Source of the DNA: Holophagaceae bacterium UBA1801
Lineage (GTDB): Bacteria; Acidobacteriota; Holophagae; Holophagales; Holophagaceae
DNA: 12,453 bases
Direction: 5' to 3'
Assembly (NCBI GenBank): GCA_002319925.1
Contig: DCFP01000126.1
Location: forward strand, 13,415 to 25,867
Shown in pieces: positions 6,591 to 12,453 of this stretch (the first letter of the stretch is position 1; each line of letters opens with the position of its first letter). A program made the position numbers and the translations under genes. The notes under the pieces were generated by a model. It had not been told where the DNA came from, searched no databases, and saw only the letters and a list, made by a program, of their open reading frames with translations.

Positions 6591-7853
6591 ATGATTCGCA
6601 GATGCTTAGCCGTGCTGGCCTTGCTGGGAGTGCCGTTCTTGCTGGGGTTCCTCCACCGGAGGGAAAAACGCCTGATGACCCCCCAGCCCCGGGGCATCGT
6701 ACTCGGGCTTTACTCCGGCGTGCCGGACTACGACTACAACCAGGAGTTGACCCGCATCGCCGAAAGCGGCGCCAGGGCCGTGAGCCTGCAGGCCATCTAC
6801 CGGATGGAGCGCTTCGATAGCACCGAGGTGGTTCGGCATCCCACCAGCAGTCCCACCGATGCCAGCCTGCTGCGGACGTTCCGGCAGGCCCGGCAGAAGG
6901 GGCTGCGGATGATGTTCTTCCCCACGATCAACCTCCGGGACGAGGCGGACAACGAGACCTGGTGGCGCGGCAACATCGAGCCCAGGGACTGGAACCGGTG
7001 GTGGCGGAATTACACGGCCTTCAATGTCCGCCTCGCGGCCCTGGCCCAGGAGGGGGGTGTGGAGTGGTACAGCGTCGGGACTGAGATGGAATCCACCCAT
7101 CGGTTTCCGGAGAAATGGCGCCTTTTGATCGGGGAGGTCCGGAAGGTCTTCAAGGGCAAGATCACGTACAGCGTGAATTTCGACGCCCATGATGGATTCA
7201 CCTTCGGGGATGCCCTAGACGTCATCGGCATCAACACCTACGACCCCATCGCCAAGCACGACGAGCGCCCGACGGATGCGGAGATCCGGGACGCCTGGTG
7301 GTGGATCGTCTACAAAGCCAGGACCCTGGAAGCCCGCTTCCAGCGGCCCGTGATGATCACGGAGATCGGCTATCCCAGTGTGGCCCACGCCCATGCGGGA
7401 CCTTGGGACTTCCGCACTTCCGAGCCTTGCGACCTGGAATTGCAGAACCAGCTGGTGAGCGGCGCCTTCGAGGTCCTTCGCAACTGGGGGGAGGGCGAGG
7501 CCGTCTTCTACTATCTGTATGGTGAGAACCTGGAAAAGGGCGTGGTGCCTGGTGGCGTGAGCGACCGGACCTATGCGCCCTGGGGCAAGCCGGTGGAAGT
7601 GGCCTTGAGGAGGTACCTCGCCGCGCCCATCTATCCTCCGCAAGGGCCGATCCCCAAGGTCGTGTTGGACGAGGCGATGCTGAAATCCTTGGTGGCAGCG
7701 GAACGGAAAAACCGCCGCTACGAAGATGGCGAGCTGCCGCCCTGGGTCGTGGATTGGAAACGCATTCATCCAGAGGATTGGTCCAAGGTGGAAACGATTC
7801 TCGCCCATGAGCCCCGGCCGGCCGTAAAAATTCCGAAGGGCCAAGACCGTTGA
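6591..7853 (+). CDS. Membrane-anchored glycoside hydrolase, GH113-like
   Basis: A 420-residue protein starting with two Arg and a hydrophobic helix (about 5-21) followed by HRREKR: a signal anchor or uncleaved signal peptide rather than a lipobox. A TIM-barrel domain spans roughly 33-345. Two glutamates sit where retaining clan-A enzymes need them: E165 in SVGTEMEST (acid/base, end of strand 4) and E258 in MITEIGYPS (nucleophile, end of strand 7). GINTYD at 213-218 and VFYYLYGEN at 305-313 also fit. These motifs resemble family GH113 (beta-mannanase and related). The substrate cannot be read from sequence, and related TIM-barrel proteins act on other polysaccharides. A tail of about 75 residues, rich in charged residues and Pro, follows the barrel. 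It would act at the outer face of the inner membrane. The start has only a weak GGGG upstream. The gene is divergent from the kinase operon, and whether that operon controls it is unknown. Confidence 0.75.
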   Translation: MIRRCLAVLALLGVPFLLGFLHRREKRLMTPQPRGIVLGLYSGVPDYDYNQELTRIAESGARAVSLQAIYRMERFDSTEVVRHPTSSPTDASLLRTFRQARQKGLRMMFFPTINLRDEADNETWWRGNIEPRDWNRWWRNYTAFNVRLAALAQEGGVEWYSVGTEMESTHRFPEKWRLLIGEVRKVFKGKITYSVNFDAHDGFTFGDALDVIGINTYDPIAKHDERPTDAEIRDAWWWIVYKARTLEARFQRPVMITEIGYPSVAHAHAGPWDFRTSEPCDLELQNQLVSGAFEVLRNWGEGEAVFYYLYGENLEKGVVPGGVSDRTYAPWGKPVEVALRRYLAAPIYPPQGPIPKVVLDEAMLKSLVAAERKNRRYEDGELPPWVVDWKRIHPEDWSKVETILAHEPRPAVKIPKGQDR

Positions 7854-7941
7854 TAGGTGGCGCTGGAGGAACATTGAGGTATCCTCCGAAACGGCATGGT
7901 GCGCGAAGATACGAATCCCTTTGGTTGGAAACCCCCCGTCC

Positions 7942-7947
7942 AGGAGG
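7942..7947 (+). promoter_or_regulatory. Shine-Dalgarno AGGAGG deciding a TTG start
   Basis: AGGAGG lies five bases before TTG at 7953, in frame with the downstream receiver gene. It favours this TTG over the ATG at 7896, which lacks such a site and would add 19 residues ahead of the normal receiver start KSLLLVEDE. Confidence 0.8.
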
Positions 7948-7952
7948 GTGCA

Positions 7953-8666
7953 TTGAAATCCCTGCTTCTGGTGGAAGACGAACCGGCCACGCTGCGTTTC
8001 TACCAGGTGGGTCTCAAGGGCCTCCAAGGATGGCGGCAGGTAGCGGCAGAAAATGGCCAGAAGGCCCTCGACATCCTCCGCCACGAGCTGATTGATGTGC
8101 TGGTGACGGATCTGAATATGCCCGTCATGGATGGGTACAAGCTGATCACGGCTGTCCATGAGCTGTATCCCTCCATCCCGATCATCGTGCTGACGTCACT
8201 ACCGCCAGGAGCGCATCAGGATCGCGCGCTGGCCCTTGGCGCTCTGCGCGTGCTTTCCAAGCCGGTCCGGCTTTCCCTTCTCATGGAGGAAATCAAGCTC
8301 CTGAGTGTGCGTGAGTCCGTGGGATTCGTGCGGGGCATCAGCCTGAGCGGCCTGCTCCAGCTCATGGCGTGGGAGAGCAAGACCTGCACCATGACGGTGA
8401 AGAATCAGACCTTGATCGGCTACCTCTACATCTCGAAAGGCCGCCTGATCCATGCCCTGTGCGGCAAGGACGAGGGCATCGTGGCGGCGTACCAGGTCCT
8501 TTCGTGGCGGGATCCCCAGGTGGAATTCGTGGAGACGTGCCGCGTGAGCGAGAGCATCGACATGTCCACGGAAGAGATCCTCATGAACGTCGCCGTCATT
8601 CAGGACACCAGTAAGCCCGAAGCCAAGCCGCGCGGGCCCTGGGAAGAGGAGAGCCACCGGTCATGA
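7953..8666 (+). CDS. Response regulator: receiver plus DUF4388 (PATAN-like) domain
   Basis: With the TTG start (perfect AGGAGG upstream) the protein has 237 residues and begins MKSLLLVEDEP, as receivers do; an ATG at 7896 would give 256. The receiver (about 1-118) has E8-D9, phospho-acceptor D53 in VTDLNMPVMDG, LTSLP as switch segment and the conserved K in LSKPVRL. From about 125 a DUF4388 domain follows (RGISLSGLLQLMAWESKTCTMTV, GYLYISKGRLIHAL), ending in a charged tail. DUF4388 domains are found in PatA-like regulators and in gliding, polarity and surface-behaviour proteins; they act through protein contacts, not DNA binding. Its TGA overlaps the ATG of the next gene (ATGA, 8663-8666), so the two are translationally coupled. 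No cognate kinase is adjacent on this strand, but the divergent kinase operon 1.5 kb upstream is a plausible phosphate source. Confidence 0.85.
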   Translation: MKSLLLVEDEPATLRFYQVGLKGLQGWRQVAAENGQKALDILRHELIDVLVTDLNMPVMDGYKLITAVHELYPSIPIIVLTSLPPGAHQDRALALGALRVLSKPVRLSLLMEEIKLLSVRESVGFVRGISLSGLLQLMAWESKTCTMTVKNQTLIGYLYISKGRLIHALCGKDEGIVAAYQVLSWRDPQVEFVETCRVSESIDMSTEEILMNVAVIQDTSKPEAKPRGPWEEESHRS

Positions 8667-9307
8667 GGGTTCTGCTGGCACGGCATGGTGAAACCTCCTG
8701 GAACGTGGAAGGGCGGCACCAGGGTCAGGGATTCGATATTCCGCTTTCGCCGGTGGGGCGAAGTCAGGCCGAAGCTCTGGGGACAAGGCTCGAGGGAACC
8801 CGGATCCATCGAGCGGTGGCTTCTCCCCTGCTGAGGGCCCGGGAGACCGCGGAGCTGGTCCTTGGCTCCCGTGCGGGCATGCTGCTCTTGGACCCGGCCT
8901 TGATGGAGATCGCCCACGGCGAGTGGGAAGGGCGCCTGGCTTCGGAGATCCGCGCGGAATATCCCGAGCTTCAGAAAGCCTGGCGGGAGGCCCCGGCGAC
9001 CGTGACCTTGCCGGGCGGGGAATCCTTCCGCGATGTCCTGGAACGGGCCTGGCCCGGGTTCTGTCGCGCCTGCGAGGGCTTGGGTTCCGAAGAGACCTTG
9101 CTCCTGGTCACCCACGATGGCGTGAACCGGGCTCTTCTGTGCCGGATCCTGGGCCTTCCCCTGGAACGGGTCTGGGCCTTCCGTCAAGCCCCCACGTGCT
9201 TGAATCTTCTGGAGGGAGATGACCCTGGCCACCTTGTGGTGGTGCGGTTGAATGATGCCTCCCACATCACGCCCCTTTTCGGGGAAGTGGTGCATCGAAA
9301 ATTGTGA
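8663..9307 (+). CDS. Histidine phosphatase superfamily protein (phosphoglycerate mutase-like)
   Basis: A 214-residue soluble enzyme with the complete branch-1 histidine phosphatase signature: RHGE at 7-10 (H8 would be the phosphohistidine), R58 in SPLLRAR, E82 in LMEIAHGEWEG (candidate proton donor) and H151 in LLVTHDGVNR. Size and motifs match the GpmB/CobC/PhoE group, which are mostly phosphatases rather than mutases. Candidate substrates include phosphoserine (metal-independent phosphoserine phosphatases belong here), alpha-ribazole phosphate and sugar phosphates; sequence alone does not decide. It is coupled to the upstream receiver-DUF4388 gene by an ATGA overlap, and the serine-pathway genes begin 232 bp downstream on the same strand. 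No HAD-type SerB is visible, which makes a serine role attractive but unproven. A TGTGA-N6-TCACA site overlaps its stop codon. Confidence 0.88.
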   Translation: MRVLLARHGETSWNVEGRHQGQGFDIPLSPVGRSQAEALGTRLEGTRIHRAVASPLLRARETAELVLGSRAGMLLLDPALMEIAHGEWEGRLASEIRAEYPELQKAWREAPATVTLPGGESFRDVLERAWPGFCRACEGLGSEETLLLVTHDGVNRALLCRILGLPLERVWAFRQAPTCLNLLEGDDPGHLVVVRLNDASHITPLFGEVVHRKL

Positions 9308-9318
9308 AACCGGTCACA
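9303..9318. promoter_or_regulatory. CRP-type operator candidate TGTGA-N6-TCACA
   Basis: TGTGA (9303-9307) and TCACA (9314-9318) form a perfect dyad with a 6-base centre AACCGG, exactly the half-site and spacing of the classical CRP/CAP consensus. It overlaps the phosphatase stop codon and lies about 220 bp before the DUF1015 start. A perfect 10-base match is expected by chance in a window this size only about once per hundred, but flanking bases are not AT-rich on the left and no promoter is assigned nearby. No U-tract follows, so it is not an intrinsic terminator. Confidence 0.3.
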
Positions 9319-9539
9319 GATAGATGAGGCGGGTCCGGAATCTCGGTTTATGGAAGAGCTGGGTTGCAATCTGTATGGTCAAATCGCCATGTCTCTAGAC
9401 AATGTGATAGTACATATCGAAATACGTTTCGCAGATTCGAAATGATTCTTCTTGAATTTGTCTTGGAGATGAGCAGAATTCTATCCCGGAAACGTGCTGT
9501 CCAGTTACTCCTCAACACACATCTTTCAAGGATGCATCC
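9319..9539 (+). promoter_or_regulatory. AT-richer leader/promoter region of the serine gene cluster
   Basis: This gap is clearly less GC-rich than its surroundings and has no gene that I can support. It holds CGAAA-TACG-TTTCG (9418-9431) and TTCGAA (9436-9441), plausible operator-like symmetry. TTGAAT (9452-9457) and TTGTCT (9458-9463) could be -35 elements, but the matching -10 boxes (CAGAAT, TTCTAT) are poor. Immediately before the start codon GGATGCATCC (9530-9539) is a perfect 10-bp palindrome overlapping the AAGGA Shine-Dalgarno (9528-9532). The cluster promoter most likely lies here. Confidence 0.45.
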
Positions 9540-10778
9540 ATGTCGCAGATCAAGCCCTTCAAGGCCTATCGTCCTACGCCCGCTATCGCCAGCGCGCTGG
9601 CGTCGGTGCCCTATGACGTGATCAACACTGCGGAGGCCCGGAAACTGGCGGAGGGCAACCCTGTCTCCTTTCTTCATGTCTGCCGCCCTGAAATCGAGTT
9701 TCCTGAAGGTGTTGATGAGCACGATGACAAGGTCTATGCCAAGGGTGCCGAGAACCTGCAGAAATTCGTGAAGGACGGAGTCCTCTTCCAGGAAGCCACG
9801 CCATGCCTTTACGTCTACCAGCAGAAGATGGGCGACCACGTCCAGGCGGGCCTGGTCTGCCTCTGCTCCGTGAAGGAGTACGAGAACGACCTTATCAAGA
9901 AGCACGAGTACACCCGCAAGGACAAGGAAGACGACCGCACGCGCCACGTCACGGAACAGGCCGCCAACGCCGAACCCGTGTTCCTGACCTACCGCGCCGT
10001 TCCCTACATCGACGGCATCGTGGACAAGGTCCGCGCCCAGAAGCCCCTCTACGACATCGTCACGCCCGACGGCATTGGCCACACGGTCTGGAAGCTGGAG
10101 GACGAGAGCGCCATCTACGCCATCGCCCACCTTTTCGACGGTGTTGATGCCCTCTACATCGCCGACGGCCACCACCGCACCGCCTCCGCTGTGCGCTACG
10201 GCCAAGCCTGCCGCGCCAAAGCCGCTGATGCCAACGGCGACGAACCCTTCGAGTATTTCATGGCCGTGGTCTTCCCCCACAACCAGCTGAAGATCATGGA
10301 CTACAACCGCGTCGTGAAGGACCTCAACGGCCTCAACGAAGCACAGTTCCTGGCGAAGGTCGGCGAGAAGTTCGACGTGGCGCCCACCACTGAGCGCAAC
10401 CCCAAGGCCCCCGCGACCTTCGGCATGTTCTTGGGCGGCAAGTGGTACTCGCTGAAAGCTAAGGTTGGAACGTATCCCGCACAGGATCCCGTCAAGAGCC
10501 TCGATGTCAGCATCCTCCAGGAGAACCTGCTGAATCCGGTCCTCGGCATCCAGGATCCCCGCACCGACAAGCGCATCGACTTCGTCGGCGGCATCCGCGG
10601 CATGGACGAGCTGGAGCGCCGCGTGAAGGAAGGCATGGCCGTCGCGTTCTCTATGTACCCGACATCCTTGGTTCAGCTCATGGCCGTCTCCGACGCCGGC
10701 CAGATCATGCCCCCGAAATCTACTTGGTTCGAGCCCAAGCTCCGCTCGGGCCTGCTTGTGCGTATCTACGAAGGCTGA
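9540..10778 (+). CDS. DUF1015 family protein, serine-pathway associated
   Basis: A 412-residue soluble protein matching DUF1015 over its full usual length. Visible family motifs are PYDVI (24-28), KHEYTRKDKEDDR (121-133), ADGHHRTAS (208-216), GIRG (351-354) and the C-terminal MPPKSTWFEPK (390-400). The ATG has AAGGA seven bases upstream. The family has long been catalogued as of unknown function and is repeatedly found beside serA and serC, as here. The ADGHHR motif resembles the DGHHR motif that I recall from ParB/Srx-fold free-serine kinases (SerK), which would suggest chemistry on serine or phosphoserine. That is inference, and its real role could be kinase, phosphatase or regulator. Codon use is strongly biased (AAG, GCC, CTG preferred), as in the following two genes, suggesting high expression. 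It is probably first gene of a DUF1015-serA-serC unit. Confidence 0.87.
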   Translation: MSQIKPFKAYRPTPAIASALASVPYDVINTAEARKLAEGNPVSFLHVCRPEIEFPEGVDEHDDKVYAKGAENLQKFVKDGVLFQEATPCLYVYQQKMGDHVQAGLVCLCSVKEYENDLIKKHEYTRKDKEDDRTRHVTEQAANAEPVFLTYRAVPYIDGIVDKVRAQKPLYDIVTPDGIGHTVWKLEDESAIYAIAHLFDGVDALYIADGHHRTASAVRYGQACRAKAADANGDEPFEYFMAVVFPHNQLKIMDYNRVVKDLNGLNEAQFLAKVGEKFDVAPTTERNPKAPATFGMFLGGKWYSLKAKVGTYPAQDPVKSLDVSILQENLLNPVLGIQDPRTDKRIDFVGGIRGMDELERRVKEGMAVAFSMYPTSLVQLMAVSDAGQIMPPKSTWFEPKLRSGLLVRIYEG

Positions 10779-10863
10779 ATTCAATCCACCCATAACCCGC
10801 CACCCCGGGCGATCCATCCGCGCATGCAAACGTGACGTGCACCATGGGTCTGTCCGAAGGGTG

Positions 10864-10882
10864 AAATCACCGGAGGTGATTT
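10864..10882 (+). promoter_or_regulatory. Shine-Dalgarno-sequestering hairpin before serA
   Basis: AAATCACC (10864-10871) and GGTGATTT (10875-10882) form a perfect 8-bp stem around the triloop GGA. The stem-loop contains GGAGGTGAT (10872-10880), a nine-base perfect complement of the usual 3' end of 16S rRNA, seven bases before the ATG at 10884. The upstream arm therefore mimics the anti-Shine-Dalgarno and would hide the ribosome site when folded. This may throttle or regulate SerA translation; no ligand-binding domain is recognisable upstream in the 105-bp spacer. Confidence 0.55.
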
Positions 10883-10883
10883 T

Positions 10884-11759
10884 ATGAAGATCCTGATCGC
10901 GGACGCGTTCGACGCCAAGCTGCCCGAGCGCCTCGCCGTCTTCGGCGAAGTGAGCAGCGACATGGCCACACTGGGAGAGGCTGAAGTGCTGCTCATCCGC
11001 TCCAAGACCACCGTGAATCCTGAACTCCTGGCCAAGGCGCCGAAACTTAAACTGGTGATCCGCGGCGGCGTGGGCATGGACAACGTGGACAAGAAAGCTT
11101 GCGCCGAAAAAGGCATCAAGGCCGTGAACACCCCCAAGGCCTCCAGCGTCTCCGTGGCCGAGATGGCCATGGCCTTCATGGTGGCGATCCCCGCCCGCCT
11201 CATCGAGGCCCACACCTCCATGAAGGAAGGCAAGTTCCTGAAGACCGAGCTGAAGCGCACGGAACTCTTCAAGAAGACCCTGGGTCTCATCGGCGCCGGC
11301 AACATCGCCACCGAAGTGGCCAAGCGCGCCGCCGGTTTCGGCATGAAGGTCATCGCCTTCGATCCTTTCGTCAAGGAACACCCCAATGCGCAGATGGTCG
11401 GCAGCCTGGATGAACTGGTGGCCCAGTCCGATGTGCTTAGCCTCCACACTCCGCTCACCGACGAGACCAAGGGCATGATCAACGCCGCGCTCATCGCCAA
11501 GATGAAGGCCGGCGTCATCATCATCAACACCGGTCGCGGCAAGTGCGTGGTGGAAGCTGACCTGGTCGCCGCCCTGAACAGCGGCAAGGTGCGCGCCTAC
11601 GGCACGGACGTGTGGCCCAGCGATCCCCCGCCCGCAGACTGCCCTCTGCTCACCGCTCCCAACGTCTTCATGGCCCCCCACCTCGGCGCCAGTTCCAAGG
11701 AGAACCTGGGCCGCATCGGTGATGAGGTCGTGACCATCCTAAGTACGTTCAAGGCCTAG
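10884..11759 (+). CDS. serA: D-3-phosphoglycerate dehydrogenase, short form
   Basis: A 291-residue D-isomer-specific 2-hydroxyacid dehydrogenase that oxidises 3-phosphoglycerate to 3-phosphohydroxypyruvate with NAD. Features are the substrate-side RGGVGMDNVD (60-69), the nucleotide fold GLIGAGNIATEVA (134-146) with D160 after strand 2, R218 in NTGRGK, the DVWPSDPPP loop (242-250) and H266 in APHLGASS. It ends right after the catalytic core and has no ACT or ASB regulatory domain, so it should lack classical C-terminal serine feedback. Two departures from the usual pattern: the third position of the GxGxxG fingerprint is Ala142, and the catalytic Glu of the VFExEP loop is Asp247. The adjacent serC and DUF1015 make the serine assignment stronger than sequence alone, which could also fit another hydroxyacid dehydrogenase. 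The start has a nine-base Shine-Dalgarno inside a hairpin. Confidence 0.87.
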   Translation: MKILIADAFDAKLPERLAVFGEVSSDMATLGEAEVLLIRSKTTVNPELLAKAPKLKLVIRGGVGMDNVDKKACAEKGIKAVNTPKASSVSVAEMAMAFMVAIPARLIEAHTSMKEGKFLKTELKRTELFKKTLGLIGAGNIATEVAKRAAGFGMKVIAFDPFVKEHPNAQMVGSLDELVAQSDVLSLHTPLTDETKGMINAALIAKMKAGVIIINTGRGKCVVEADLVAALNSGKVRAYGTDVWPSDPPPADCPLLTAPNVFMAPHLGASSKENLGRIGDEVVTILSTFKA

Positions 11760-11767
11760 AAAAAGAG

Positions 11768-11833
11768 AAACCACGAATTTCACGAATGCGGATTCGTGAG
11801 ATTCTTTTCAGATTCGTGTGATTCGTGGTTTCC
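11768..11833. repeat. CACGAAT inverted-repeat cluster between serA and serC
   Basis: The arms 11768-11788 and 11813-11833 are complementary at 19 of 21 positions. The heptamer CACGAAT occurs at 11773 and 11782, and its reverse ATTCGTG at 11793, 11813 and 11822, so spacing within each arm is nine bases. A second, inner hairpin TCACGAAT-GCG-ATTCGTGA-like (11781-11800) competes with the outer one. It fills most of the 102-bp spacer before serC. Similar CACGAAT-rich intergenic repeats occur in many bacterial genomes to my recollection, so it is probably a dispersed repeat, but its position could also let it act as an attenuator or processing site. There is no U-tract on the plus strand. Confidence 0.75.
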
Positions 11834-11861
11834 AAAAGACCATCTGATGAGGAGAAACCCA

Positions 11862-12453
11862 TGACCAACCGTGTGATCAACTTCTACGCCGGCCCGGCGG
11901 GTCTGCCGCTGCCCGCCCTCGAGCGCGCCAAGGAAGAGCTGCTGGACTTCGCCGGTTCCGGCATGTCCGTGATGGAAATCAGCCACCGCGCCAAGGAATA
12001 CGACGCGGTTCATGAGGAAGCCCTCGCCCTCGTGCGCGAGCTGATGGGCCTGCCTGCCAATTACAAGGTGCTGCTGCTCCAGGGCGGCGCCCACCTGTCC
12101 TTTGGCATGATCCCCCTCAACCTGCTGCGCGGCGGCCGCAAGGCTGACTATGTGCTGACGGGCAACTGGGCCGAGAAGGCCTACAAGGAAGCTAAGCTCG
12201 TGGGCGGCGACAACGTCCGCGTGGCAGCCTCCACCAAGGACGAGAAGTTCGCCCGCCTGCCCAAGGCTAGCGAGTACAAGATCGGCGCCGACAGCGCCTT
12301 CGTGCACTTCACCTCCAACAACACGGTGGAAGGCACGCAGTTCAAGGAATTCCCCAAGACCGACAAGCCCTACATCTGCGACATGTCCTCGGACATCATG
12401 TGGCGCCCCTTTGACGTCAGCAACTTCGGCATGATCTACGCCGGCGCCCAGAA
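11862..12453 (+). CDS. serC: Phosphoserine aminotransferase (3' partial)
   Basis: Starts with ATG at 11862, preceded by AGGAG (11851-11855) with six bases between. The 197 complete codons in view encode the N-terminal half of a PLP-dependent class V aminotransferase: INFYAGPAGLP near the start, MSVMEISHRAKEY (35-47), LLLQGGAHLSFGMIP, the TSNNTVEGTQF segment, CDMSSDI and YAGAQ. The window ends after two A bases of codon 198, exactly the position of the PLP-binding lysine in SerC (AGAQK). SerC converts 3-phosphohydroxypyruvate and glutamate to phosphoserine and 2-oxoglutarate, the step after SerA, and can also serve pyridoxal phosphate synthesis. The full protein should be about 360 residues, so some 160 are missing. 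Codon bias matches serA and the DUF1015 gene. Confidence 0.95.

Noticed and set aside
7865..7887. GGAGGA/TCCTCC inverted repeat after the hydrolase as a terminator
   Set aside because: Six-base stem with an 11-base loop and no U-tract; too weak to call a terminator.
7215..8159. Minus-strand 314-codon frame across the hydrolase end and the receiver start
   Set aside because: Antisense shadow that spans two real genes and their spacer. No recognisable domain and no ribosome site seen.
8600..9295. Minus-strand 231-codon frame opposite the phosphatase
   Set aside because: Fully antisense to a gene with complete catalytic motifs; composition is Pro/Gly/Gln-rich with no family signature.
9431..9445. 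TTCGAAA motif resembling a tRNA T-loop
   Set aside because: No acceptor, anticodon or T-stem pairing could be built around it.
9364..9621. Plus-strand 85-codon frame overlapping the DUF1015 start
   Set aside because: Extends out of frame into a well-supported gene, Arg/Ser-rich and without a ribosome site; the region is better read as leader DNA.
9348..11681. A 777-codon open frame on the minus strand, opposite the DUF1015 gene and serA
   Set aside because: It mirrors two well-supported plus-strand genes with strong codon bias, which leaves few stops in the antisense frame. Its product is a low-complexity His/Asp/Gly/Val-rich string without any family motif.
11761..11833. Minus-strand terminator: CACGAAT hairpin followed by a T-rich run
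   Set aside because: The T-rich run would serve minus-strand transcription, but no minus-strand gene is present nearby to be terminated.
11780..12307. Minus-strand 175-codon frame opposite serC
   Set aside because: Lies opposite a clear SerC frame and into the CACGAAT repeat; typical GC-rich shadow.
1..12453. CRISPR array, phage genes, toxin-antitoxin or defence cassette
   Set aside because: No regularly spaced repeats, integrase, phage structural gene or small toxin-antitoxin gene pair could be recognised; gene content is housekeeping and signalling.

Overview
The window (12,453 bp, GC-rich) looks like ordinary bacterial chromosome: densely packed genes, short spacers, several 4-bp start/stop overlaps, and no plasmid, phage, CRISPR, tRNA or rRNA signature. 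Gene content (hybrid kinases with several receiver domains, a receiver-DUF4388 regulator, and a DUF1015-serA-serC cluster) and codon use suggest a Gram-negative of Acidobacteriota/Holophagae type. That placement rests on general familiarity with such gene sets and is not proven by anything here.

Layout. (1) 1-1227, plus: 3' part of a polytopic membrane acyltransferase of the DUF1624/HGSNAT type. (2) 1226-1494: a 269-bp non-coding block bounded by perfect 19-bp inverted repeats, MITE-like, whose left edge forms part of the acyltransferase stop codon. (3) 1517-2767, plus: a CorC/HlyC-type membrane protein with a CBS pair. It ends tail-to-tail with the next operon, the two stop codons sharing the bases CTAG. 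(4) 6486-2764, minus: a three-gene signalling operon, consisting of a membrane hybrid histidine kinase with two receivers, a stand-alone receiver and a receiver-kinase fusion. It contains four receivers, two kinase cores and no recognisable output domain. (5) 6591-7853, plus, divergent from the kinase operon: a membrane-anchored GH113-like glycoside hydrolase. (6) 7953-9307, plus: a receiver-DUF4388 regulator translationally coupled (ATGA) to a histidine-phosphatase-superfamily enzyme. (7) 9540-12453, plus: DUF1015 protein, short SerA and SerC (cut by the window end), the phosphorylated serine pathway.

How they work together. SerA and SerC make phosphoserine from 3-phosphoglycerate. No HAD-type SerB is in view, but the RHG-motif phosphatase just upstream belongs to the superfamily that includes metal-independent phosphoserine phosphatases. 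The DUF1015 protein carries an ADGHHR motif resembling that of ParB-fold free-serine kinases. The leader of each serine gene contains a symmetric DNA/RNA element: a 10-bp palindrome before DUF1015, a Shine-Dalgarno-sequestering hairpin before serA, and a long CACGAAT inverted repeat before serC. A perfect TGTGA-N6-TCACA site lies at the end of the phosphatase gene.

I did not find a clearly new defence or mobile system. The best leads are the serine module with its leader elements, the output-less kinase cascade, and the small inverted-repeat element at 1226-1494.
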